A stretch of DNA of 64,000 bases from Picochlorum sp. 'celeri' (GCA_010909725.1 JAACMV010000015.1:248001-312000); one strand, 5' to 3'. Counted from the stretch's first letter, positions 22,099-32,673 are shown. The notes: generated by a model not told the origin, from the letters alone. Numbers and translations: made by a program.

Positions 22099-24171
22099 TC
22101 ATTTCTGACCAGAACAAATGGATGAGAAGACAACAATACCTGCTGGTGGTAACCTAATGCGGCCATCTTGCAACATGATCATGCCGGTGGTACTTTGCAG
22201 ATCCTTCTTTACTATTTTTCCTTCAACTTGGACTGTTCCCAAACTGCTTATATTGTTAGGTAAGATAATTCCAGATCCTCGTATGGTCTGTCCAACCTGG
22301 AGTACTTGGACCTTGGACTCATCAATATTGGGCATGGGTGACATTTGTGAAAGTTGTGGTAAGATTGGTGAGTAATTGAGTAAATCAGCATTCACTAAAA
22401 GAAGACTAATGCACTTCTTCGCGTCTGAATCATCCGCATACATACCAACCACGCTGGCTGGGAGTGGTGTAGGCACAGGGTTGACATCTTTGAAGACAAA
22501 CTGAGACATAACGTCCTCAAATACCACAGCAGATGGCTTCTTATCGCCATTGCTATACAATAAACCCATACCATTTGCAGAATTGATCGACATTGCACCG
22601 TTCGATCCACTCCCATGGGAGCAATCATCTATATACTTTCCAGAAAACGCAATCCTCTCTGGACCCATGGGGGCATTCTCTGAAACTTGCACAATATACT
22701 CAGGGGTGCATGAGAGTGGGAAACTATTTTTGTTGTACGGAACAAACGGTCCGTCTATTCCATTCACAATGTACGCTGAATCGATCTTGAATTCGTCTTT
22801 TGAGAGAACAATGCCAGCAATGTGAGCTGCAGTCACAGCAGCTCCCATGGCGTTGCCAGGGAATGTATTCCCTCCATTTACTTTAAAGTTCGCATTGTGC
22901 TCCGAAATGACCATCGACAAGCCACCAAATCCCTCGGCATCTAGAAATGACCTCATCCGTGCTGCAATACCAAGCATCGATGTGGGATTCTCTCTTGAAC
23001 AATCCACACTCCCTGTCAGCGTCTGGCAGCTCGTGTACGCGTGCCAAGAAAACCAGTCAAGCATTTGAACCCCATGTTGCCGTGTAGAGTCCTTAACAGT
23101 CCTCAAAAAAGACCGAATCCAGTCCAATGCAGCACCACCAGCTGGAAGCATTCCATTGCTAGAAGGTGTCAGACCAAAAGATGGTCCTGTTCCAATCGCA
23201 GGGCCCCCCACTCGAATACCAGGGAAACGAATCTTTATCGCAAGAGCCTGAGATACATACGACCTATGAGCAGCCTCAGGCGTACCATCCCAATATTTCC
23301 AATTCCATGTGTATGGTGCTCCACCACAATTCTCCTTCCATCCTTCCAACGAAGTTGTGTCACCATTACCCGTTTTGAGACACGTAAGACCATTGTATTC
23401 ATTCTGAAGCTCAACTCCCACAGTCGCATTTGTCACACCCGCCCACGTCTCCCACTCCAAGGGCGGCCCATACACTGCTGTCCCATTCAAGTACCTGCCC
23501 CACATGGTCACATTATTATACCTCTCCACAATAGTCAGCACCAATTTATCACCGATTGATTCCATTATTGGGCTAATATACGGCCAGTTTACACAAAAAT
23601 CTTTCAGAGATTCAGGATCGATAACATACTGCGGTATCCCATCCTTGTCAACATGTGCCCATCCTTGCTGCAGACCTGACACCCATTCCCGAGATGCAAG
23701 TTTCAGATACGGCGCAAACCCATTCTCAAGCATCGACACGAATACCTCATCTGACGACGTCCAATTCCAACGAGGATCATCTCGTATCTCGGCAAAAGTC
23801 GAGTCCGGCGATGGAATATCATCTGTGCTCTCTATGGGGAACAGGCAGCGCAAGTCAAATGGACCACCCAGATCATTGGGTCGGACCCCTGGCACATTCA
23901 TCGCCTGATATATCGACGCAATATCCCCAGTATTAGCCATTGAATACCTGCCTCCGGCCGGGCTTATCCCTCCCACGAGCATATTGAGCTCACCGAGGTC
24001 TCGACGGTAGGGGATTGGTCCATTATTTACACCGAGCACTGCCGAGTCCATGTACGTGCCAAGGCCATAGACAACCCCACAAGAATTCAATATAAACTGT
24101 GAGCATACAAATAACAGTCGAATATGGTGTGTATTGGCACCGTGCCACCGACACGCACGGTCAATACCCAT
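22099..24171 (-). CDS. Clan GH-A glycoside hydrolase (GH39/GH79-like), secreted or anchored
   Basis: A 690-residue single-exon protein. The first in-frame ATG is 24169-24171 (MGIDRACRW). A hydrophobic stretch follows (IRLLFVCSQFILNSCGVVY), a signal peptide or anchor. Candidate catalytic residues: acid/base E258 in VELQNEYNG, nucleophile E424 in VISEHNANF; also SWHAY (H377). This pattern is typical of clan GH-A retaining glycosidases. Several Asn-X-Ser/Thr sites support passage through the secretory route. The C-terminal ~200 residues look like a beta-sandwich as found after such barrels. A role in wall or matrix polysaccharide turnover is likely; family and substrate are not certain. Confidence 0.72.
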   Translation of the reverse strand: MGIDRACRWHGANTHHIRLLFVCSQFILNSCGVVYGLGTYMDSAVLGVNNGPIPYRRDLGELNMLVGGISPAGGRYSMANTGDIASIYQAMNVPGVRPNDLGGPFDLRCLFPIESTDDIPSPDSTFAEIRDDPRWNWTSSDEVFVSMLENGFAPYLKLASREWVSGLQQGWAHVDKDGIPQYVIDPESLKDFCVNWPYISPIMESIGDKLVLTIVERYNNVTMWGRYLNGTAVYGPPLEWETWAGVTNATVGVELQNEYNGLTCLKTGNGDTTSLEGWKENCGGAPYTWNWKYWDGTPEAAHRSYVSQALAIKIRFPGIRVGGPAIGTGPSFGLTPSSNGMLPAGGAALDWIRSFLRTVKDSTRQHGVQMLDWFSWHAYTSCQTLTGSVDCSRENPTSMLGIAARMRSFLDAEGFGGLSMVISEHNANFKVNGGNTFPGNAMGAAVTAAHIAGIVLSKDEFKIDSAYIVNGIDGPFVPYNKNSFPLSCTPEYIVQVSENAPMGPERIAFSGKYIDDCSHGSGSNGAMSINSANGMGLLYSNGDKKPSAVVFEDVMSQFVFKDVNPVPTPLPASVVGMYADDSDAKKCISLLLVNADLLNYSPILPQLSQMSPMPNIDESKVQVLQVGQTIRGSGIILPNNISSLGTVQVEGKIVKKDLQSTTGMIMLQDGRIRLPPAGIVVFSSICSGQK

Positions 24172-24751
24172 ACCGTAGTTGGACACGACAATTGACGTTT
24201 TCCGGCAGTATATTTACAAAGATTTGCATGAAATGATCATCGTATTACGATTCTACTGTGTTGATAGAACGAAATATGCTCCAGATTGCCCCATGTGGGT
24301 GTGCATGAGCCATACATCCCTCATGACAATGCATGCCAGTATGTATTGCGAACGAAACAGCATCTTGTAACGAGGGCATATGTACATCTAATTGATGCAT
24401 TCAACAGAGGCTTCCATCTCATCATGCCCAGGGAACTCCCTCTTCTGAAGATCTGCAGACGTCTAGACAGAGCTCTGTCCCCATATATATGCATATTTAT
24501 GGGGATGATGATCTCGAGAAAGATGTAGAGCATGCAGGGATCCGATCGCACTCAAGGGGTAATGCCTTGTTGTTCACGCGTGTAACTAATCTTCGCCAAT
24601 ATTTTATTCTGAGATTTTAGTCAGGAATCCACGCATGGAATATAAGACGAAGGCCCGCTGTTTCTGTGAGCGAATCCAAAAATAAAAACCGTGGACATGG
24701 AATTTGAACCCATACTGCGTGGACATTCATTCGTGGTCATGAGAAGGAGAT
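24172..24751. promoter_or_regulatory. Divergent promoter region, glycosidase and FUSC-type transporter
   Basis: 580 bp with no credible gene. A TATATATGCATATTTATG tract sits at about 24483-24500. The octamer CGTGGACA occurs twice at about 24691 and 24719, just before the transporter start. Confidence 0.4.
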
Positions 24752-27388
24752 ATGAAACATTGGAAAGAAGTTTTCATTAAAGACCCGGGGAATCGAGGAT
24801 TCATACAGGCGTATGTGGGGGCTTTTGTGTATTTGTGCATTGTTTCAAACCCAACGGTTTGGAATGCCTTGTCGTACGATACAACCAATGTAGGTCCGGT
24901 GGTTGGATTTATCGGGTTTGCTTTAGCGTTGCAAACGGATTCAGGGGCATCGCTGTTGTATGTGTCCGTTCGAATTTTGGGGACCGTCTGTGGGGGCTCT
25001 CTGGGACTAGGAGTGATGTATTTGGCATATCTGTGCAATGGCCTCAGCTTCCAACAATCTGTTACAAAAGGGGCAACGTTGGTTCTCTTTGTGACATTGG
25101 TCTTGTCGATTACGACATATTTTTACAGAGGACCTGTGTGGTCTCCAAAGTACAAGGCTGTACTCATCTCTGGAATCATGTTTGTACTTGTTTCGACATC
25201 AGGAGCGCATTTGGACCAGATATATCCCAAAACTCTGGCATATATTGTTTTGAACATGTTAATTGGGCTGTTTTTGTCGACCATCGCGAGTCATGCTGTG
25301 CTTCCAATGCATAAGAGTGAAGAGGTTGTTGGAATGACAACAGCATCCTTGAGGATGTTGTCACAAGGGACAGATGCACTCACAGAGCATTTGATTGGAG
25401 CAGATGTGATGCTTGATGATGCACAGGTTGTTGAGAGAATCACGGAGGATTGTATCCTGCCGGTGGGGACGAATGTGATCAAGTGCAGAATGCTGTTGAG
25501 ATCAAGTGCCATGGCAGATGTGAGCTGCACGTGGCCCCCTACATCGTTTCCAGTCAAGTATTATTCTGCCCTTGTGGCATGTCTTCGGCAGTATATTTCA
25601 GTATTTGGTACATTGATTAATTTGGTTGAGAATCAGAATGTGTTGGGCATTCCTATCGTTTTGGTGCATTCCAAGCCTCTGCTCAGACATCTTGTTGAAC
25701 AGATGAAGGTGTCATTTGATACCATGATACAGATTCTTGAGGGAACTTGTACGTATGAAGAGGGTATCGCGTGTGTGAAGGAGTTAGAAGAGCGTATGTT
25801 GCCACTTGTCGAGTGTGTGCATAGACCAGTGGTTGAAATGACAGTGATGGATAGTAGATCTGTGCTTCTTGCGTACTGTGTACTTGGGTTGCGTGTATGC
25901 CAGATGTTTTCTATTATACCACATATTCTAGCCTGGCAAGATTCATCAAAGTCACATTATATTGCCATGGGTATGGAGCATTTTGAGAAGCACCACAATC
26001 CTGTGATAAAATCGTTTAGCAGCTACACGCGTGTTTCTGGTGGGAAGAGTAAAGTCCCTGGGTACGTGGCCTCGATGAAAAGGTCCGGTACATTGAATAC
26101 AGCTGTTCTACGAGAGACATTCAAGAATCACAGAGGAAATGCATGTGCTCTTGGTTTGAGGAGGCTTATTCATGGACTGGGTCTTCGACCGAGGTACTTG
26201 AAGCCTGTTGCCCAGCAGGCAATAGCTATTAGTGCCGCAATGACTCTCCATGTCTGTGATCGAACATATAATGCGTTTCAGGGTCACACAATGTGGATTT
26301 TAGTGACAGTATGGGTTATGGGTGGACAGGGCACAGTTGGAGCAACTGTATTGAAAGCATGCAATCGGATTGTCGGGACTGTTGCTGCAGGATGTGCATC
26401 GTATATAATAATTTACCTCGTTTATCTACTAAACGGGCTATCGTATCAAAATAGGCCTCTCAAGTACATCTTTATGACGCTTATATACCCGTTTTTCACA
26501 GCATGCTTTCACAGGGGAATGCTTAAATCACCTCGTCAGTTTCAGTATGCCTGGTATGTGATGAAATTGACCCTGCCTATTGTGGCATTGTCTGGATATA
26601 TTGAAGAAGTTCCTTCCCCGGATACTGCTGCATGGAGGATTCTCTGCATTCTTGTCGGCATTGGATTGGAGTTTGTTGCTACAACCCTTGTCTTCTATCG
26701 GGAGAGTGTGAAAACAGCCAGGCATGAGATTCAGCGAATTTGCAAAGGTCTATCCTACCTGTCATTCGAGTCATCCTTTTTGTTGCACCAGAAGGAAGTT
26801 GGGACCAAGTACGATTTTTCCTATGTGCCTGCTCACCAGTACGGCATTGAAGTTGCAGAATTGACAATTGATTTGGACAGATTTGAGAACCTTATGGCTT
26901 TTGAGGATCAATTAGCAGCCCTAGCACGATTGGATGGGGTGTTATTTGAGCGAGATGTCATCGATGTCCCAAAAATGAAGCGTTTACGCATTTGTCTGCG
27001 GAAGATGCTTAATAGAATTTTGAGTCTTTGCTACATACATGACAGTATCTCTATGCTGAACATTGAGCCAGGTATGCTAGAGTTTCGAAAAGACTTTAAT
27101 ACCATCCTACAAATAACTGTGCCACGATGCCTCAGCAACTTTTCAAGGTTAATAGTGCCAATGAATACATTCTATCAGGGTGAGATGTGCAACACAAGCA
27201 TTCTCATCCTCCATGATCAAGTTGAAAATTTGAAGGATAAGATATTAGATAGCGTGCGAGATAATGGTGTCGTCTCATACACCATGGCGATTGCTTGTGT
27301 TAACATACTGTTCTCACTATGCTTGAATATGATGGATTTCATGAGCATCCTTCAACCAGAATCTAATCTAACAGACTCTTTTTGTTGA
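24752..27388 (+). CDS. Double FUSC/ALMT-type membrane transporter
   Basis: An 878-residue single-exon protein with two clusters of membrane segments, residues ~15-190 and ~485-660, each followed by a long helical cytosolic part. This is the layout of fusaric-acid-resistance-like (FUSC) and related aluminium-activated malate transporter proteins when both repeats are fused. The repeats share phrases: GTVCGGSLGLGVMYLAYLCNGLSFQ in the first, GTVAAGCASYIIIYLVYLLNGLSYQ in the second. Members export or conduct organic or aromatic acids; the substrate here is unknown. The last ~100 bp were duplicated downstream (see the remnant at 28598). Confidence 0.82.
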   Translation: MKHWKEVFIKDPGNRGFIQAYVGAFVYLCIVSNPTVWNALSYDTTNVGPVVGFIGFALALQTDSGASLLYVSVRILGTVCGGSLGLGVMYLAYLCNGLSFQQSVTKGATLVLFVTLVLSITTYFYRGPVWSPKYKAVLISGIMFVLVSTSGAHLDQIYPKTLAYIVLNMLIGLFLSTIASHAVLPMHKSEEVVGMTTASLRMLSQGTDALTEHLIGADVMLDDAQVVERITEDCILPVGTNVIKCRMLLRSSAMADVSCTWPPTSFPVKYYSALVACLRQYISVFGTLINLVENQNVLGIPIVLVHSKPLLRHLVEQMKVSFDTMIQILEGTCTYEEGIACVKELEERMLPLVECVHRPVVEMTVMDSRSVLLAYCVLGLRVCQMFSIIPHILAWQDSSKSHYIAMGMEHFEKHHNPVIKSFSSYTRVSGGKSKVPGYVASMKRSGTLNTAVLRETFKNHRGNACALGLRRLIHGLGLRPRYLKPVAQQAIAISAAMTLHVCDRTYNAFQGHTMWILVTVWVMGGQGTVGATVLKACNRIVGTVAAGCASYIIIYLVYLLNGLSYQNRPLKYIFMTLIYPFFTACFHRGMLKSPRQFQYAWYVMKLTLPIVALSGYIEEVPSPDTAAWRILCILVGIGLEFVATTLVFYRESVKTARHEIQRICKGLSYLSFESSFLLHQKEVGTKYDFSYVPAHQYGIEVAELTIDLDRFENLMAFEDQLAALARLDGVLFERDVIDVPKMKRLRICLRKMLNRILSLCYIHDSISMLNIEPGMLEFRKDFNTILQITVPRCLSNFSRLIVPMNTFYQGEMCNTSILILHDQVENLKDKILDSVRDNGVVSYTMAIACVNILFSLCLNMMDFMSILQPESNLTDSFC

Positions 27389-27488
27389 ACGAACGTGTTC
27401 CTTTGAAATTTTACAAATGATAACATGCGTCATATTTCATTGTAATTTCTTGTCAATATGTGATGCGCATACCGCGGTGCAGATGACC

Positions 27489-28277
27489 TCAGAGCAATGC
27501 AAGGGCCAGAGCCACACCAACAGATACACTGCGGGCGATTGCATTGCTTCCAGCTTCGATATTCTCCGCGATTTGTTCACCAGCACCAATGCTGTCTGGG
27601 GCAGTTGATGGAGTGCTGTCTTCAGCAGGAGTAGTCGGAGTGCTGTCTTCAGCAGGAGTAGTCGGAGTGCTGTCGTCAGCAGGAGGAGTATCAGCATTGT
27701 CAGCCATGTCACTGACAGCATCGAAATTGAAATCCCCACCATCACAAACATTCATAATGTCTTCCAATCCGAAGACCTTAATAAGGTCAGCACAGGATTC
27801 CCCCACTCCATCAAAGAAAGCTTGGCACTCGGGTGTACAGACACGATTCTCATTGGTGACAGAGTTAGAGCAAGCTTGAGACAACTCAGCTATCTTTTCT
27901 GTGTCACATTTTTCACCAGCAGCGATGATATCATCCAGATTCACATCGTCAAGGATCCCTCCAATTCCCAAGCTGTCCAAGATATCGCCTGCAGCATTGG
28001 TAATAGCATGGGTGAATGATGTCGAAAGGACGCACAGTTTCCTCTCCAAGGCAGTCGGTGACACGTCAGCAAACCGACGACACGTAGGGTTTCACACTGA
28101 CAACTGCAGCTGAACCTCGACAGCCTCGCAAACATATTTTCATAGGATTCTACAGATATTTAATGTATTAGAACGAAAGTGAGCGCGTGGTACTAACGTA
28201 CTTGGATTCTGAGCCTGGACAGTAACGGAACAGACGCCGCACAAGGCGACGAGAGCAAGTATGATCGCTCTTTTCAT
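27489..28277 (-). CDS. GPI-anchored-type Cys-rich secreted protein, copy A
   Basis: A predicted 191-residue protein. Exon 1 (28202-28277) encodes MKRAIILALVALCGVCSVTVQAQNP, a textbook signal peptide. A 213-nt intron (27989-28201, GTACGT...CTGCAG) leads to exon 2 (27489-27988). The mature domain is acidic with six cysteines (EKCDTEK, QACSNS, RVCTPECQAFF, ESCADL, NVCDGG). Then comes a Thr/Pro/Ser-rich stalk (STPTTPAED repeated) and a hydrophobic C-terminus ending SVGVALALALL, the layout of a GPI-anchored surface protein. The family is not recognised. Its paralogue at 29080 has the same intron at the same place. The acceptor was chosen because it keeps frame in both copies. Confidence 0.78.
27605..27692. 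repeat. 27-bp minisatellite encoding the Thr/Pro stalk of copy A
   Basis: About three tandem units of 27 bp (GTGCTGTCTTCAGCAGGAG core, the last with a C-to-G type change) lie inside the copy A coding region. Each unit encodes nine residues, STPTTPAED. The repeat is absent from copy B, so it expanded in A or was lost in B. Confidence 0.85.
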
Positions 28278-28597
28278 GCTGATATTGAACAAAGATTGAA
28301 TCTTTTCAATGCAAAGAGTATGTACAAGAGAATATTTTGTTTTGGGTGCCTGTGGCAATAAGCCGAGTAGGAATTTAGATGGGATGTCAAACGGATTGCA
28401 AAGCAATCTCACGAGCTCGTGAGAATCTGTTCAAATGTTTTAATCAAGAGAAATCAGTTGCAGTTGGCCTTCCAAGCCCAGGAATCTCACCCGAATTCTC
28501 ATGACATCCAGGCTTCGACCAATATCACAGACACCATGAGGAAAAGGAGCCCTCAGCGAATATCAGACAGCCTGGAAGATAACGTGTTGTCTTGCAT

Positions 28598-28693
28598 ACC
28601 ATGACGATTGCTTGTGTCATACTGTTCTCACTATGCTTGAATACGATGGATTCATGAGCATCATTCAACCAGAATCTAATCTAACAGACTCTT
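28598..28693 (+). pseudogene. Duplicated 3' fragment of the FUSC transporter gene
   Basis: About 96 bp nearly identical to the transporter's 3' end at 27281-27382. It has lost three bases and then one base relative to the parent, so reading from 28601 gives MTIACVILFSLCLNTMDS and a stop instead of the parental end. It marks the left edge of the duplicated unit and has no promoter or upstream exon. Confidence 0.88.
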
Positions 28694-28995
28694 TGCAATA
28701 GCTTGCGCAGGGCGTCCTGAGACCAATAGTTGGCTCCGGTCATCTTTTGTCTACACTGTAAAATGCAAGTTATGTTGGCAACAGGTCTTGGTTACAATCT
28801 ACTACACAGTGGTATGCCTGATATTGTGGGAACATCAGCAAATGAGTCACCCAATATAAACTTCAGATCGTGGTTTTATTATACTGTGCAATCCTCACAA
28901 TAACTTGGTTCCTGAATTAGACATCTCCAATCTAGATTCATGTGTTAGTGCTGATACACTCTTCTTGTTGGACAACTATGTTCTGGTAAAAAAAA
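28694..28995. other. ~300-bp sequence unique to duplication unit B
   Basis: This stretch has no counterpart in unit A, where only 28 bp (27383-27410) lie between the matching flanks. No terminal repeats, target duplication or coding frame are evident. It is either an insertion in B or a deletion from A after duplication. Confidence 0.6.
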
Positions 28996-29079
28996 TTACA
29001 AATGATAACATGCGTCATATTTCATCAGAAATGCTTGCCAAAATGCGAGAAGATGCACACACGGCCTGTGCAGACGATC

Positions 29080-29724
29080 TCAGAGCAATGCGAGTGCCAG
29101 GGCCACAGCAACAGATACACTGTGGACAATTCCGTTGCTTTCTGCATTGTCAGCCATGTCACTGACAGCATCGAAATTGAAATCCCCACCATCACAAACA
29201 TTCATAATGTCTTCCAATCCGAAGACCTTAATAAGGTCAGCACAGGATTCCCCCACTCCATCAAAGAAAGCTTGACACTCTGGTGTACAGACACGATTCT
29301 CACCTGTGACAGAGTTAGAACAAGCTTGGGACAATTCTGCCAGCTTATCTGTGTCGCACTTTTCACCAGCAGCGATGATATCATCCAGATTCACATCGTC
29401 AAGGATCCCTCCAATTCCCAAGTTGTCCAAGATATCGCCTGCAGCATTGGTAATAAGCATGGGTGAATGATGTCGAAAGGACGCACAGTTTCCTCGTTCA
29501 CGGCAGTTGGTGACACGTCAGCAAACCGACGACACGCAGGGTTTCACATTGACAACTGGAGCTGAACCTCGACAGCCTCGAAAATATGTTTTCATAGGAT
29601 TCTACAGATATTTATTATGACGAAAGTGAGCGCGTGGTACTAACGTACTTGGATTCTGAGCCTGGACAGTAACGGAACAGACGCCGCACAAGGCTACAAG
29701 TGCAAGTATGATCGCTCTTTTCAT
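29080..29724 (-). CDS. GPI-anchored-type Cys-rich secreted protein, copy B
   Basis: A predicted 144-residue paralogue of copy A. Exon 1 (29649-29724) encodes the identical signal peptide MKRAIILALVALCGVCS; a 210-nt intron (29439-29648) leads to exon 2 (29080-29438). The six-cysteine domain is almost unchanged (D-for-E, L-for-I type changes). The Thr/Pro stalk is missing: the domain passes straight through DNAESNGIVHS into the hydrophobic tail SVAVALALALL. If anchored by GPI it would sit much closer to the membrane than copy A. One base inserted near 29457 relative to copy A falls inside the proposed intron, which supports the intron call. Confidence 0.78.
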
Positions 29725-30168
29725 GCTGATATTGAACAAAGATTGAATCTTTTCAATGCAAAGAGTATGTACAAGAGAATATTTTATTTTAACTCTCTCT
29801 AGCGCTGAGACGAGTGGTACGTTAGGAATGTGTCGTCCAAAGGATCGCAAATTGCAATGACAGTCTCACGAGAGAATCTGTTCAAATGTTCAAAAGAAGA
29901 CAAGTCAGTCGCAGTTGGCCTTCCAAACCCAGGAATCTCACCCGAATTCCCACAAAAATTTCGTTACGAAATCCACATATTCGCAAACAGTACAGACGAC
30001 ATGAGAGAAAAAGGTTCTTGGAAAACATGCATTAATTGTTAAAAATGAGAAACCAACCAAACAAAATATTTGTACTTGTCCATTGACACTAACATAAAGC
30101 ATTGATTCTTGAAATTATCTCTCTCTGTAAAAGCAAACCGAAGCAAAACTTCTCAATATCGAGCCTTA

Positions 30169-32673
30169 TCATGAAACTGCTTCAATTGGGGAGGAATCAG
30201 ATCGCGTCAGATTGAATGAGCCTGCTCCTCTGGCAACGTCCTTTTCCACAGCATGTGCCCTCGCAGACAACGATCTGAGTACACTCTGAGCCTCATTATC
30301 ATTTGTAGAAATTATATCTAGCGTCAACTCAGCGGAGTTGGCAGTCTCATGGCGTTGCAACATTTGCACAAGTGGGTCCAACACACCTCGCCTCACAAAT
30401 GATTTCGTGATCCTCTCAGTTCTTGATTCGCAGAGGATACCAATCACTTTGGATGCAGTGCACCGAATATCTACCCTACTATCCTGAAGAAACTTGATAA
30501 GCGCATCTACATGGTCCTCGCGAATTTCAACCGAACTCAATTGTGCCACGTTGCCAGCATTCACCATTCTGCTAACAGCATGCTTCACAGCCAACAAACT
30601 TCCTGTTTTGGCAATATCGGTCGTACGAGGTTCCGACATGACATCTAATAAGGAGATGATGCCCTGTGAGGATATCTCAAATCCGTCAGAAAGGGTACAT
30701 TTGGTCATATTGCACAAGGCAACCGCTGCAGAGGATCGAGGCTCTGTCCCCTCCAATCTCAAAAGCTTTTCCATGAGCGGTATCGCACCCACATCTACTG
30801 CTTTCAACCTATTCACGTTTACGCGGCCAGTCAAATTCTGCAGAGCCCGTGCAGCATTCTTTAGGACCATTTTTGACCCTTTCCGAGGTTTTTCAACATG
30901 AGATTCCACCATATTCACCAAAATGGTGAAAGGGTTTCCAAGGTTGCCAATCTCCTGCTGTAACTTGACTGAATTTGCTGCCAAATTCGCCACCGTGGCC
31001 GTCGCCGCTTCTTGCCCAAGAACATCACCACGTTTCATCATGGAGAAGAGGCTGGCTGTTCCTCCCATATTATGTGCCAGCAGTTTGAGTTCTTCATTGT
31101 TAATACAATAATTCCCCAATGCTTTCGCAGCATTCCTCCTAACTAAAGCCACTGGACTGGTCAAAAATCGCAACAAGATCAACAAACCTCCATGGCGATC
31201 ATGCACAGATTCTCTGCATGAAGAGTCCCTGAAGAGTGTTCTGCATGCCATCAGAATCGCTGCTCTGGCCGCAGGAGTCGTAGAATATTCTAGCATCGAC
31301 AGCATCTTTTCCGGAATACCCGCCTCCGCCAACAGAGAAGCTTTTCTCATCGCCTGTTGCTCAACCAAGAGTGCTACAGACAGTGATATGACTGGGTGAA
31401 ATGCATCTTGCATATCCTCCCCAATAAGCCTGTGAGCTACAAGCCCGGCCAAACTCTCAGCGTCCCATTCTAGACAGGATTCATCTGACACATGTCTCAT
31501 CACTATATCACGCAAACACTTGACATGCGACTCTACACTCTCCAATTCGCTGTGAATCTGTTTCACAGTGAAGACAAACTCATGCAATACTCTCTCATCA
31601 ATCGCATCCAACGAGTCTTCCTCACGAAACACGCGTTCCCATATAACCACATGATCAGACTTTTGGCGATCTCTCGTCCATCCTGGGAAACACACATCCA
31701 ATCTTCCCAAGACTACATCCCCTGGGGGAACTGCATTACAGAGCATCACAGCAATACCCTGAGCTAATAACAAATACTGAAAGTACACAGAATAATCTCC
31801 AGCAATCTTTTGCACCATTGCTGTTTTATACAGCGACGACACATTTTCCATGGTCCATTCCATGCACCGCCCATGTAGAGGAGCATCGCCCAAAGCAGCA
31901 TGCACATCCTCATCTATCAACCTCAATAACATCCGGGCGAGCACATCAGACACCGCCGCATCGGACATATAACCATAGTAATGCAGTAACACGCCATTCA
32001 CAGCATCATTTGCAATCGTCACAGCATCTGGATCTGCAAAGAAGGACAATTCTGTCAACTGCTTTTGCAGTATCCAATAATCCTCGTTCACATCCTCAGG
32101 AAGCAGGGGAAGCAATGGTTCAAACGTCGTAATAGAATACCCAAGATCTGATGCCACAACCTTGAGCATCTCTTGGTTCTGTTCCAGCAACAAAAACCTC
32201 TCCACACTGGCCTGACGCTCAGTTGCAGAAGCTGCTTCCTTCACTCCTTCGACCGCATCAACAATATCCTCCAAATCAGCACATGGATACTCCGTGTCTC
32301 CAGAGTACATTGATGCAAATAGTGCGTGCTGCTGATTCAAGCTACTCGTACTATGAAGCAGAGATGATGATGGCACACACACACCCTGCGTCTGCTCCCC
32401 CCCACAGCAACCCAACTCTCCTCCTCCGGGCGACTGACACTTTAATCGCTCACCTCCACCTCCAATGGCAATACTTTCTTCCAAAGACCCAACCAGACTC
32501 TCCACCTTGCCCAGAAACCGACCCAAACACAACAATTCTTTCCCAAAACGATTGGTCCGTGCAAGCGAACGAATACGCCTTCTCGTATTCGCAGTCAACT
32601 CGATGACATCTTCTATCGTCGGAGTACCACAGATGTCCTCATCACCCATGGTATTCGTTCGTGTTGTGCTCAT
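30169..32673 (-). CDS. Armadillo-repeat protein
   Basis: An 834-residue single-exon protein. The first in-frame ATG is 32671-32673 (MSTTRTNTMGDEDICG). The N-terminal half is helical with no family recognised. The C-terminal half carries ARM-type repeats, for example RRNAAKALGNYCINNEELKLLAHNMGG, KNAARALQNLTG and SSAAVALCNMTKC. ARM arrays act as protein-binding scaffolds; the partner is unknown. A strong hairpin lies in the presumed 5' UTR (32706-32746). Confidence 0.82.
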   Translation of the reverse strand: MSTTRTNTMGDEDICGTPTIEDVIELTANTRRRIRSLARTNRFGKELLCLGRFLGKVESLVGSLEESIAIGGGGERLKCQSPGGGELGCCGGEQTQGVCVPSSSLLHSTSSLNQQHALFASMYSGDTEYPCADLEDIVDAVEGVKEAASATERQASVERFLLLEQNQEMLKVVASDLGYSITTFEPLLPLLPEDVNEDYWILQKQLTELSFFADPDAVTIANDAVNGVLLHYYGYMSDAAVSDVLARMLLRLIDEDVHAALGDAPLHGRCMEWTMENVSSLYKTAMVQKIAGDYSVYFQYLLLAQGIAVMLCNAVPPGDVVLGRLDVCFPGWTRDRQKSDHVVIWERVFREEDSLDAIDERVLHEFVFTVKQIHSELESVESHVKCLRDIVMRHVSDESCLEWDAESLAGLVAHRLIGEDMQDAFHPVISLSVALLVEQQAMRKASLLAEAGIPEKMLSMLEYSTTPAARAAILMACRTLFRDSSCRESVHDRHGGLLILLRFLTSPVALVRRNAAKALGNYCINNEELKLLAHNMGGTASLFSMMKRGDVLGQEAATATVANLAANSVKLQQEIGNLGNPFTILVNMVESHVEKPRKGSKMVLKNAARALQNLTGRVNVNRLKAVDVGAIPLMEKLLRLEGTEPRSSAAVALCNMTKCTLSDGFEISSQGIISLLDVMSEPRTTDIAKTGSLLAVKHAVSRMVNAGNVAQLSSVEIREDHVDALIKFLQDSRVDIRCTASKVIGILCESRTERITKSFVRRGVLDPLVQMLQRHETANSAELTLDIISTNDNEAQSVLRSLSARAHAVEKDVARGAGSFNLTRSDSSPIEAVS

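Larger units (their letters stand above)
27281..30016. repeat. Tandem segmental duplication (unit A ~27281-28554, unit B ~28598-30016)
   Basis: Unit A begins inside the last exon of the FUSC transporter and ends upstream of the first GPI-type gene. Unit B repeats it in the same orientation: transporter 3' remnant (28598-28693), a segment starting TTACAAATGATAACATGCG (27411 and 28996), the GPI-type gene, and 5' flank (CAGTTGGCCTTCCAA, seen in both near 28460 and 29918). Unit B carries about 300 extra bases (28694-28995) where A has 28. Coding parts are near-identical over long stretches, so the event looks recent. Confidence 0.9.

Noticed and set aside
24690..24725. tRNA-like B box (GGTTCAAAT on the minus strand)
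   Set aside because: A T-arm can be drawn, but no matching 5' acceptor arm or anticodon arm is found at the right spacing.
27605..27692. CRISPR-like repeat array
   Set aside because: Repeats are directly adjacent without spacers and lie in a coding frame; it is a coding minisatellite.
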